Shown one piece after another: positions 11,401 through 21,000 of a stretch of DNA of 64,000 nt (within the stretch, counting starts at the first letter, position 1; every line of letters starts with the position of its first letter). The notes under the pieces are model-generated. The model did no database searches. It had not been told where the DNA came from and worked only from the letters and a program-made list of their open reading frames with translations. This DNA is from Nematostella vectensis (Eukaryota; Cnidaria; Anthozoa; Actiniaria; Edwardsiidae), in contig NC_064039.1 of assembly GCF_932526225.1 (NCBI RefSeq), forward strand, positions 5,345,001 through 5,409,000, read 5' to 3'. A program made the position numbers and the translations under genes.

Positions 11401-14400
11401 TCTCTTGTTACTTATGTCATAAACACCAGCGTCTTCTCCAGTAGACTCGGAGTGCTCTCCGTGGATTCCACGCGCCTGGATGTGAAACTTCTCACAGATC
11501 TTGTCAAACTCGGGGTGGTCCTTTGCGTGAGGGATCTTCACGTGGACGCTTGCACGCATGCCTGTGCCGAGGTTAGTTGGGCAGGACGTCAGGTAACCAT
11601 GGCTCTTGGTGTGCTGGAAGCCAAGCTTCTTGTCCAGCTCGTTAACAGCGCGGCAGAGTCTGCTGAAGACAGAGCCGATGTCACTGCCCATCTCCATGCT
11701 GATGATACGAAGCTGATCTTCTTCGTTCACCCAGACCAGGAAGGTCTTTTCATTGTTGTGGAAAATTCCTCTACCTGGGATTTTAAAAAGGGGTTCACAC
11801 CTTTAGCTACCTTTGGTACAAAGCATGAAAGGGATTGCCTCTCAAGAAGGCCCGTACCCGGGATTATCGTTAGGGGGGGAGGGGGTGCGAAATCCGAAAA
11901 AGTGGACCTTATTTCTCCGGGGGGGGGGGGATGGAGGAGGTGAGTTCTCTGATAAAAATCTGCCCTCCCCCCGAAATAATGGATCCATTTTTTACGCTAT
12001 TGCAGTATCTCCACGGGACATTATTATCGGATTTGGCTACAAAAATAAAATGTTTCACTTATCAGCTTATAGATTGATGACATACCAAAAAGCCTTTTAT
12101 ATCTAATTCACTTATGGTTTATAGTTTTGTCTACAAATATCTCGTGTATTGCAAACCGGGAGTGGAATTTCCGCTGTTGTGGGGGGGGGGGGGGGTAACG
12201 CAACCCTTCACCCCCTGGGTACGGGAGTATCGTGATCCATCAACTACCTCTTTATTTTTGTTTACATTTGATAATATACTGGGTTTTTTGTAAAAAATAA
12301 ATGAGCAATACTTGTCTGAAACTGACGATATATTGACGATATTTGATGATAACAAATATTTCTGTTTCTCGCTTGAATTGGTTGATGGAATTGCATCGCG
12401 TAAGCCGGTACTGGATGGGAAAGTAAAATGGCGGCGTGATTAGCGTTCTCAACTGCCTCACCTTCAGGCCACTCCTTGTTGCATCCGGCAGCGTCCAGGA
12501 AGCGGTCACCCTTTTTGAACAGGAAATGGTCATTAACCAGCTGCTCTCTGGTCACCTCGTCCATACCAGTCAGCGGGTAATACTTGCCAGCGAGGTCGCC
12601 TGTCAGAGAGGTAAGAACTCCGACAACCTGTAATCAAACTGTGTTATTGAGTGGACATAAGAGTGTATTGGTGGAAAAAATAGCCGAGGTAGTACACTCC
12701 TATGACCCAATAAAACTATGTTATTGAGTGGATAGTATCAGCCAATGAGTTAGGTAAGCAGCCCTATAAATTGTAATCAAACTATGCGACATATTGTGCT
12801 ATTTGACATACCCGGGTACGTGTGTCATTCGAAGTGAAGAAGGTGACTTGTACAGTTTAATGGTAAGTAGGTACGTCCGTTAGTAGAGCTGTCTTTTTAC
12901 TAAGAAGTGTCTAAGACGTTGTCCGCTTACGAAGGCTCCGTATGGAGAGGGTCCGTTACTAAGAAGTTGTACAGTTACGAGAGGGTATATTGTGCTATTT
13001 GACATACCCGGGTACGTGTGTCATTCGAAGTGAAGAAGGTGACTTGTACAGTTTAATGGTAAGTAGGTACGTCCGTTAGTAGAGCTGTCTTTTTACTAAG
13101 AAGTGTCTAAGACGTTGTCCGCTTACGAAGGCTCCGTATGGAGAGGGTCCGTTACTAAGAAGTTGTACAGTTACGAGAGGGTATATTGTGCTATTTGACA
13201 TACCCGGGTACGTGTGTCATTCGAAGTGAAGAAGGTGACTTGTACAGTTTAATGGTAAGTAGGTACGTCCGTTAGTAGAGCTGTCTTTTTACTAAGAAGT
13301 GTCTAAGACGTTGTCCGCTTACGAAGGCTCCGTATGGAGAGGGTCCGTTACTAAGAAGTTGTACAGTTACGAGAGGGTATATTGTGCTATTTGACATACC
13401 CGGGTACGTGTGTCATTCGAAGTGAAGAAGGTGACTTGTACAGTTTAATGGTAAGTAGGTACGTCCGTTAGTAGAGCTGTCTTTTTACTAAGAAGTGTCT
13501 AAGACGTTGTCCGCTTACGAAGGCTCCGTATGTAAAGGGTCCGTTACTAAGAAGTTGTACAGTTACGAGAGGGTATATTGTGCTATTTGACATACCCGGG
13601 TACGTGTGTCATTCGAAGTGAAGAAGGTGACTTGTACAGTTTAATGGTAAGTAGGTACGTCCGTTAGTAGAGCTGTCTTTTTACTAAGAAGTGTCTAAGA
13701 CGTTGTCCGCTAACGAAGGCTCCGTATGGAGAGGGTCCGTTACTAAGAAGTTGTACAGTTACGAGAGGGTATATTGTGCTATTTGACATACCCGGGTACG
13801 TGTGTCATTCGAATTGAAGAAGGTGACTTGTACAGTTTAATGGTAAGTAGGTACGTCCGTTAGTAGAGCTGTCTTTTTACTAAGAAGTGTTTAAGACGTT
13901 GTCCGCTAACGAAGGCTCCGTATGGAGAGGGTCCGTTACTAAGAAGTTGTACAGTTACGAGAGGGTAGTTTTTAGCTGAGAGCTTTTAGCTGTGAAACTT
14001 GCCTTCTTCTCTAGCTCCACCCTTTCCTTCTTGGTAAGACTTGGGGCAAGACCATACCCTTTCAAGTTACGCCCGACGCGGATACGCGTTGATCGGATAA
14101 AGCGGTTGTCTGGATCAAGGTCCGGAGCATTCACCCTGTCCGGATTCATGTCCGAGGTATGGCCATCCTTGAGCTTGTAGGGCGAATGGTAGTCCTCGAT
14201 GACTTTATCGAACAACGGGGCAAACACCGTGTAGGACTCTTCATCCCCTACAATAACAACAGCGACATCAGCATCAATATACTCACCATCGTCATCATCA
14301 ACGTCGCCACCACCTCCACCGCCATCACTACAACCACCATCCTGAACGTCACCACCACCATCATCATTATCATCACCATTGCGTTACATATATATAACAT

Positions 14401-15509
14401 CACAAATGATCCCCTACCAGCGTAGACGCCCGTGCCAGAGTCCAAGTTCACCACGCCCGAGTTGATGCAATCCCACAGGCTGACCCCTCGCTTGGTTTTC
14501 TTAGTCTTGAGTTGGTCAAACACCTGGTTTGTGAGGTACTTCTTCAAAAGGCATTTAGGGTTGCATTTGGCGCTCTTCAGCGGTACTGGGTAAGCATTCT
14601 TGGATCGATATCTGAGAGAGATATAATACTGGCCAGTTAGGAGATTTATCGATATCTGAGAGAGATATAATACTGGCCAGTTAGGAGATTTATCGATATC
14701 TGAGAGAGATATAATACTGGCCAGTTAGGGGATGTATCGATATCTGAGAGAGATATAATACTGGCCAGTTAGGAGATGTATCGATATTTGAGAGAGATAT
14801 AATATTGGCCAGTTAGGGGATGTATCGATATTTGAGAGAGATATAATACTGGCCAGTTAGGGGATTTATCGATATCTGAGAGAGATATAATACTGGCCAG
14901 TTAAGAGATTTATCGATATTTGATAGAGATATAATACTGGCCAGTTAGGAGATTTATCGATATCTGAGAGAGATATAATACTGGCCAGTTAGGAGATTTA
15001 TCGATATTTGATAGAGATATAATACGGGCCAGTTAGGGGATTTATCGATATTTGATAGAGATATAATACTGGCCAGTTAGGGGATGTATCGATATTTGAT
15101 AGAGATATAATATTGGCCAGTTAGGAGATTTATCGATATTTGATAGAGATATAATACTGGCCAGTTAGGAGATTTATCGATATTTAATAGAAATATAATA
15201 CTGGCCAGTTAGGGGATGTATCGATATTTGATAGAGATATAATACTGGCCAGTTAGGAGATTTATCGATATTTGATAGAGATATAATATACGCCAGTTAG
15301 GGGATGTATAGATATCTGAGAGAGATATAATACTGGCCAGTTAGAGGATGTCGGAGTAACTATGGTTTTACGATGGCGTCAGATGCGATTACCACAATCA
15401 TTGTAAAAGGTTTTTAAGGGGAAAGTAAGATTACTGTCTCTAATCGTGGAACCATGGAATAATTTAAAGTAAATTACACTTACTTTTCGGCTTCAGCGGC
15501 GTCGGCCAT
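8434..15509 (-). CDS. Two-domain arginine kinase (phosphagen kinase)
   Basis: This enzyme reversibly transfers phosphate from ATP to arginine, buffering cytosolic energy. I read nine coding exons on the minus strand: 15509-15484, 14611-14418, 14247-14003, 12627-12462, 11774-11315, 10819-10635, 10209-9965, 9439-9322 and 8939-8434. They sum to 2145 nt, or 714 aa. The start MADAAEAEK leads into domain 1; domain 2 begins [10 protein letters not shown]. Each domain has the ATP-guanido kinase hallmarks: SGVVNLDS, [15 protein letters not shown], [18 protein letters not shown] and the active-site cysteine loop [18 protein letters not shown]. Single-domain family members are about 355-365 aa, so this is a full tandem fusion, as known in sea anemones. 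Domains join through A|GTAAGT at 11315/11314, which removes a TAA that would otherwise end domain 1. The third intron has a GC donor (AAG|GCAAGT). An ATTAAA signal on the minus strand lies at 8303-8308. A 5'UTR exon probably exists upstream, because an acceptor-like TTGCAG precedes the ATG. Confidence 0.95.
8940..9321 (-). repeat. Intron with dispersed repeat (copy 1, about 9050-9223)
   Basis: This intron separates K-K-G|GDRF in domain 2 of arginine kinase. It contains a sequence of about 175 bp (TTGACGATATTTGATGG, CTCGCTTGAATTAGCCGATG, GTAAAATGGTGGCG). Related copies occur at about 12314-12440 in the same orientation and, reverse-complemented, at about 18913-19085. It behaves as a short dispersed repeat family. 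Confidence 0.65.
9414..9730 (-). repeat. 98-bp tandem repeat spanning a 3' splice site
   Basis: The segment beginning at 9414, which holds the first 26 nt of a domain-2 exon, its acceptor and adjoining intron, is repeated at exact 98-bp intervals starting at 9512, 9610 and (partial) 9708. Each intronic copy keeps a CTAG|GTCACGGAAG acceptor-like junction on the minus strand. Use of a decoy acceptor would reach an in-frame TAG after about 28 codons. Confidence 0.9.
9766..9921. mobile_element. 156-bp non-autonomous TIR element (CAG...CTG ends)
   Basis: The ends are CAGCAGCGTAGCCAGG and CCTGGCTACGCCCCTG, imperfect terminal inverted repeats. A perfect 5-bp duplication GTGAC flanks it (9761-9765 and 9922-9926). 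The interior is G-rich then C-rich. CAG-starting TIRs are hAT-like, although 8-bp duplications are more usual for hAT. It sits inside an arginine kinase intron. Confidence 0.8.
10480..10634 (-). repeat. Short tandem duplication in arginine kinase intron
   Basis: A segment of about 55-60 bp (TAAGACGTATCTCTACACTCT, then TGCGTACACTCCAGAACGG) repeats about three times up to the donor at 10635/10634. The last copy merges into the exon end, whose complement reads TACCTGCGTATACTCCACA. The exon sequence GTATACGCAG|GTAGAG therefore has imperfect copies in the adjacent intron. Confidence 0.65.
11237..11242 (-). promoter_or_regulatory. Possible intronic poly(A) signal of arginine kinase
   Basis: On the minus strand AATAAA lies about 70 nt beyond the TAA at 11311-11313, which follows directly in frame if the domain-1 donor (A|GTAAGT) is not used. 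Retention plus cleavage here would encode a 364-aa single-domain arginine kinase, a normal family length. This is inference from sequence only. Confidence 0.4.
11849..12226. mobile_element. Degenerate TIR element with G-runs in arginine kinase intron
   Basis: The left end GCCCGTACCCGGGATT and the right end CCCCCTGGGTACGGGAG are inverted relatives. The interior has runs of G at about 11920 and 12181. It resembles the CAG(G)CCCGTA(C/G)CC end family seen at 9766, 22270 and 27262. Boundaries are approximate and no target-site duplication is clear. Confidence 0.45.
12314..12440 (+). repeat. Dispersed repeat, copy 2
   Basis: Shares TTGACGATATTTGATG, CTCGCTTGAATTGG and GTAAAATGGCGGCGTGAT with the copy near 9050-9223 and with an inverted copy near 18913-19085. 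It lies in the arginine kinase intron after WPEG in domain 1. Confidence 0.65.
12792..13967. repeat. Six tandem copies of a 196-bp satellite unit
   Basis: Units start at 12792, 12988, 13184, 13380, 13576 and 13772 and are nearly identical; differences are single bases such as GGAGAG/GTAAAG and CTTACG/CTAACG. The array fills most of the arginine kinase intron that has the GC donor. Each unit contains TACCCGGGTACGTGTG and the internally related pieces ACTAAGAAGT and TCCGTTACTAAGAAGT. Confidence 0.95.
14604..15351 (-). repeat. 44-bp minisatellite (17 copies) spanning the exon 2 acceptor
   Basis: Units begin ATCGATAT and repeat at 44 bp. The first unit contains the start of arginine kinase coding exon 2 (exon starts at 14611) and its acceptor CTCTCTCAG|ATATCGAT on the minus strand. 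Seven units keep the acceptor AG (TATCTGAG on the plus strand); ten have TATTTGA or TATTTAA, which removes the AG. The array fills about 85% of intron 1. Confidence 0.95.
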
Positions 15510-15759
15510 AACAATTCTTCGGAAAGATCTGCAAGTGATAAAATATTCCATAAATTAGCTATGAAATGTCGAGGTACTGTAGTGTCAAGAAGCGATTTGG
15601 CATTGCATATGATTTCTATCCCCCATGAAAACGTGGATTAAGGACCAGTCCAGCATACATATGTCATTCTAAGAATAAAAAATCGCACAGTTTAAGGTAA
15701 ATAAAAAAAAACCCGCTTACCTGAATCCTAAAATATTTTGATATAAATCGTATATATCT

Positions 15760-16370
15760 TTATCCATGCACGAGTTATCTGCGTTTTGAGTTCGAGTTAT
15801 CTGCGTTTTGAATTCGAGTTATCTGCGTTTAAATTCGAGTTATCCGCGTCTTGAGTTTGAGTTATCTGCGTTTAAGTTCGAGTTATCCGCGTCTTGAGTT
15901 CTAGTAATCTGCGTTTAAGTTCGAGTTATCCGCGTCTTGAGTTCGAGTTATCTGCGTTTAAGTTCGAGTTATCCGCGTCTTGAGTTCGAGTTATCTGCGT
16001 TTAAGTTTGAGTTATCCGCGTCTTGAGTTCGAGTTATCTGCGTTTAAGTTCGAGTTATCCGGTTCTTGAGTTCGAGTTATCTGTGTTTTATTTATAGCTT
16101 AAGTTCGAGTTATCCGAGTCTTTCGTTCGAGTTATCCGCGTCTAAGTTCGAGTTATCCGGTTCTTGAGTTCGAATTATCCGCGTTTAATTTCGAGTTATC
16201 CGGTTCTTGAGTTCAAGTTATCCGCGTGTAAGCTCGAGTTATCAGCGTCTTGAGTTCGAGTTATCTGCGTTTAATTTCGAGTTATCCGCGTCTTGAGTTC
16301 GAGTTATCCAGGGAATCTAGCTCAGTTCGAGTTATTAATAAAGAGGCGCGTTATCCAGGTTCGAGTTAGT
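15760..16370. repeat. TTCGAGTTATC minisatellite upstream of arginine kinase
   Basis: About 30 units of roughly 18-20 bp alternate between GTTCGAGTTATCCGCGTCTT and GTTCGAGTTATCTGCGTTTA types. The array begins about 250 bp upstream of the arginine kinase ATG and ends near CGAGTTAGTGG. A short piece of the same repeat lies in an arginine kinase intron at about 11088-11142. Confidence 0.92.
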
Positions 16371-18011
16371 GGGCCGTATATTTGTAAGATCACATCTTAG
16401 GTAAGTGAACTATAAATCCGTAATATGGAGGGATGGGATGTGGGCGGATTTATTTTTTCTTTTGTTTTCGGTATCCTAAAACTAGATGTTAAAATTATAC
16501 TTTAAAGTAACTTTTATTTAATTGCTAGTTATTCAAAGGAGTTCACTCTCCGGCTTTATGACGCGTGTTAACAATTTTGGAAATAACGAACGTGCTCAGG
16601 GAATAAAGATCTATTCCATCCCATGAGTAATCTTGCTGCACCTGTTTGATGTTATTTGTTCGCTGGCGAAATGAAAATAAAAAGGATGCAAAAGGTTCCT
16701 AGCGGCTTAAAGAAAGGCTCAAATAAAAACATTGTCGCATGCGGCATGAATTCTAAAAGTGGGCGGAGACATGAAACAAACTATTTTCAAAAGTAGTCTT
16801 AACACCTAAAATTAACAATATTTTGTGAGCTTTTTTATATTTGTCCGACCCCGGTATCTTAGGAGCTAAAAAATCAATTAGCAATTTGCCAGGAGTATCG
16901 GCGCTTTAAACAAGCGGCAAAAATACGTTAATCTGAATAGGGTTGGCAGGTGATCTCGTTCTTTTGCTGCGGGGAAATTGGAAAAGTCTCCTTTAAGCAC
17001 AACTGTGCACGAAAGGACCAAACGAATAGTAGGCATTTTGAAAATATGATATAATCTAAAGTGCCCAACCAATACAAACTTAGTGAGACCGACAATAACA
17101 TAAAAGTAATTGTTTTCCTCTCACTTTTTGGTGTTTCGGGCTCACTAAAATTTGCCAAAATTTAGATATCTAACCTATTATTGTTATTATTTCGCCATAT
17201 GCTCTTATTGCAGTTTATAATTGGTATATATTGGCCAATAGGAATGCGAGCATACTGATGAAGTTTTAATGAAGTCTCGATACCTTACGAACATAGCAGT
17301 TAGGTTTTCAAAGCAACTGAGCACTGACAAACTCGAAGTCTGGTCAACAATACAGAAACTGGAAGATAGAGAGATCTTGCAAACTCCATTGGGTTGAAAC
17401 TGTGAGTGAGTTGACTTTATTTTGTTTGTTTTGTATTTGCCGATCTATCGAGTAATCTACCTCTTCTATAAAACAAATTGTTGATACCTTACTCTCCTGG
17501 TAACAATGGCAATAAGGAATGATCGGAACTGATCCTTTATCTAGACAGGAGTCAGCATTTCTGGTTTTAGAAAAAAACATCTATCTACTGCAACGTCTAA
17601 ACTTTGCATCAATTCATGATTAGAGTGCATAAAGATTGGAAACTGGTTTTCATATGATCATTGCAGATGGAAAACGAGAAACTTATGTATTCCCTTTTAT
17701 CCGCAAGGGGAAAGACATCCCAGCAGGGTGTGTAAAGCTCATAAGATATTTGTTCTTTATAGCTAAGACTTTCTGTACCTTTTGTATTTATTTTAGCATT
17801 GTTAATCTCCTACAATTTGAGCGGAACACGAAGGGACCTCAGACCGTAAATCGCATCTTGGCTTACCGAAAAAGTGAAACAAATAAAATAGAAGAATTTT
17901 CTTTTCTTAGGGTGGTAAAGGGTATTTTCGTGAAACGGGGTTTGGCCATTTTACACCCTTATTTAAGGTGTATTTGTCTTTTCTGTCTCCTAGGCAACCT
18001 GTGAAGTCAAT
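16371..18011. other. Intergenic region without a supported gene
   Basis: Open frames here (for example a minus-strand 76-aa frame at 16928-17158 starting MANFSEPETP) have no recognised domain. I see no strong repeats. The end of the region should contain the promoter and 5'UTR of the plus-strand membrane-protein gene that starts at 18012. Confidence 0.5.
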
Positions 18012-21000
18012 ATGCCAGGCGTGCTGACATTTCTTCTCCTTATCTCGCAAATAGCAGTCGTTGCAGGTAAAGGTTTAAAAAATAATATTAAAAAGAAATA
18101 TTTTTCATAAAAAGACCGTCTGGGTTTTAAATTTGGCCGTTTACAATTTCTAAGCAGTTTCAAACTTGTTTTCAAAAAACCAAATAAGGGGACATAAGGC
18201 TGTTGCTTAGGGTCTGTAGATTCCACTTGGGCTGCCACAAAAAAGTGGGCATTATTGTACAGCTTTTGAATACATTTTGTTAACCGATGGATATGTTCTA
18301 AGCAGGTTTAACATTGAATGAAAAAAATAAAAATTTAGGCCTAATGTTCTTATTAAAAAAAACATATTCTTTTTAAAAATTAATAAAATAGATTAATTTT
18401 CTTGTTTTTTTTTTGTCTTGCTTCGATGCAATTTCAGGCTTTAATGCCAATATTGTTCCTGATATATCTCCCTTCTGGGGGGGCACGATACAACATTAAG
18501 GGCAAAGCCACGCCCTACTGGTCATTTCCTTATAGTTTTTGGAAAAAAAAAATTGGGGGCGGGAGGGTGTATAGCCCCCACTGCCCCACCCCTTGCTACG
18601 GCCCTGCTCTTGTGATGAAATATTCAAGTTATAATCACGTCGTACTTAACAGCCTTATGTTGATTATTCTTTGCAGCCTGCCCTGGCTTTTGTCATTGCG
18701 ATAGTTCTTACATGGCGAACAAAACAGTGTGCCGCAGACAAGATCTTTGGCTTGCTCCCCCCGGCGTCTCGCCACACACCACACACCTGTAAGTAACATC
18801 TGTAAATACCAGCTCGAGCAAACAGCGCCAAAACAGCCAACATTGTTAGCCAAGCAATAATGGCCTTTAGCTTGCCATGTTGAGGGGTGCTGTAAAGAAA
18901 AAAGGCCAATAACTCCGCCATTTTATTCTCTCGCTCAATATAGAGTCACACAAGGCGCCATTTCCATCGGCTAATTCAAGCGGGTAACCAAGATATTTTC
19001 AATCAAATACCGTGAATAACGTATCGGACTTCATTCGTAGCTTGTTATTTTGAAGTTTCCTTGCAAATAAACCGTCCTGTTTTCATGTATATAAAAACAA
19101 AAGAGTGGTTGATCGTGAATCTTTAACGAACGTTATATTGTAATCGTAACACCACCCACCATTCATGTGTGCGTAACACTTCTTATGTCCACAAGTGCCG
19201 ATAGAATCGTTGCCTTCGTTTACGAAAGCCCTTCTTTCGCTAGAATTGTTGCCGTCACACAGTCGCCACGTTTCACTCACATGCACGAAGACCTTTTTCT
19301 AGATAAGAGTTTATAGCATATCGTAACTTTAACACGACGGCAAAACACAATGCACATAGACGGGGGGGGGGGGGGGGGGGGGTAAATAGGTTCGCGGATC
19401 GGCGGATTCAGCCCCGAAGTGCTCACGGATTACGGATTTTGATGATTATTTAAGCGGATTGACGGATTTTGGAAATACGGCGGATCACGGATCTGTTGAC
19501 AATTTGGGCACGGATTTCGGATTTTGACTGCTTTGACGGTCGAATTTCGGATTTTAAATGAATTTCTATTGTTTATCTGTCAAACCATGCGGATCTAAAA
19601 TTATCTGCGGATCCACGGATTTGCCCCAAAAATGTTGCGTATCGGCGGATTTACATACCCCTATTCACCCCCCCCCCCCCCCCCATAGACGTAAGACTTT
19701 CTCCTCGTAAAGGTCTCGTCAACATCAACTCTACTTTAAATACACACGTACGTCCCTGAAATCAAAACGCTCCCGTAAAATAAACTGCTACTATTTCCTT
19801 TCAATTCAACGGGGACATCCTATTGCCAGCTAAATGGAAAAAAAATGTGAAAACTAAAAACAGATGCATTTTCTATTGCTTATCGTCAAAGCCACCTCAT
19901 TTTTTCGGCTCTCAATTTTTAGGCTTCTTGATAGCATCTTTATCAGTTAAAATGGCTCATCCCGCATAACACAAGATTGATAGCCTTCAACCTAATTTCA
20001 ATTATACAGAAGTCCAAGAAGAAATTTTATGTTTTATTCATTTTTCTATTTAAGTGTCAAGGTGGTCGGTGGATGGGGCATTTTTCCTTTCTTTTTTTTT
20101 GTTTATTATTATTATTTAACGCACCTCATGTACCAAGTAGGCAAGGGAAAAGAATTACTGAGAATATTTTAAACACTTTTAGTTAGTAAAAGGTTATGTC
20201 TTAGCGTCCTTTCTTTTAGAATAATAAAGCTTTTTTATGTTTTTATGACATAATATAATACAAGAATAAAATATAACGAATAATCCGACCGAGGATATGA
20301 TTCTAACAAGGTCCGTAGCAAACAATAACATGAACTAATATGAACACTGTTATGAATTTTATTAAAAAATAACGCTGGAATATCAATGAAAATCTCATCG
20401 ACACTTGCGGCAAATAATTACCCTCCACTTTAGACATACCCAGCTGTAAAATTATTCCAAGTACAAAAAGCAGACTTGTGGAAAGCAATTTCGAAGTTCT
20501 ATCAAAATTTGACCTTACAGGAAGACAATGATATTATAATTATATATATATTTATATTTAGAATGTGTTATTAGCGATCCCCTGTTTACAGGCCGCGCAT
20601 AAAGCCAAGCTGTCTTTTCAACTGGGTGAGCATTTGCTGTCGACTGATTTTCGGTCTATTAAAACCCATTAAAAGCTGCCGATGAAATATTAGTGTTCAG
20701 ATAATTCTACTCTAAGCCAGGCCGCGACCTAGCCCACTAACAAGTATATATCCGCGAGTACTATTTTTAAATTCAAATTTGCAGAAGAAAATACTTTATA
20801 CAATAATTGGATTAAGAAAAATACATTCCCATCGTCACCGTTAAGTAAACCTATGGCAAAAAGTGTTGATTTCTTTTAAAAAAGAATAATATTTATGATA
20901 ACAACATCCAGATAGCGAAACACAAGCTTTAACTTACCGAAAGGGCGATCTAAAGCAATACCGAATTAGCAGGCTTGGTTAACCTAGAATAAGAGAGCAA

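Noticed and set aside
11266-11943. A 225-codon plus-strand frame opposite arginine kinase
   Set aside because: Shadow of the conserved kinase exon on the other strand; no own features.
16878-17158. Minus-strand frames starting MANFSEPETP and MVGHFRLYHI
   Set aside because: Possible exon, but there is no second exon, domain or poly(A) support, so not annotated as a gene.
17636-18004. A 122-codon plus-strand frame just upstream of the LRR gene
   Set aside because: No domain, no splice support and an unusual composition; more likely upstream or 5'UTR sequence.
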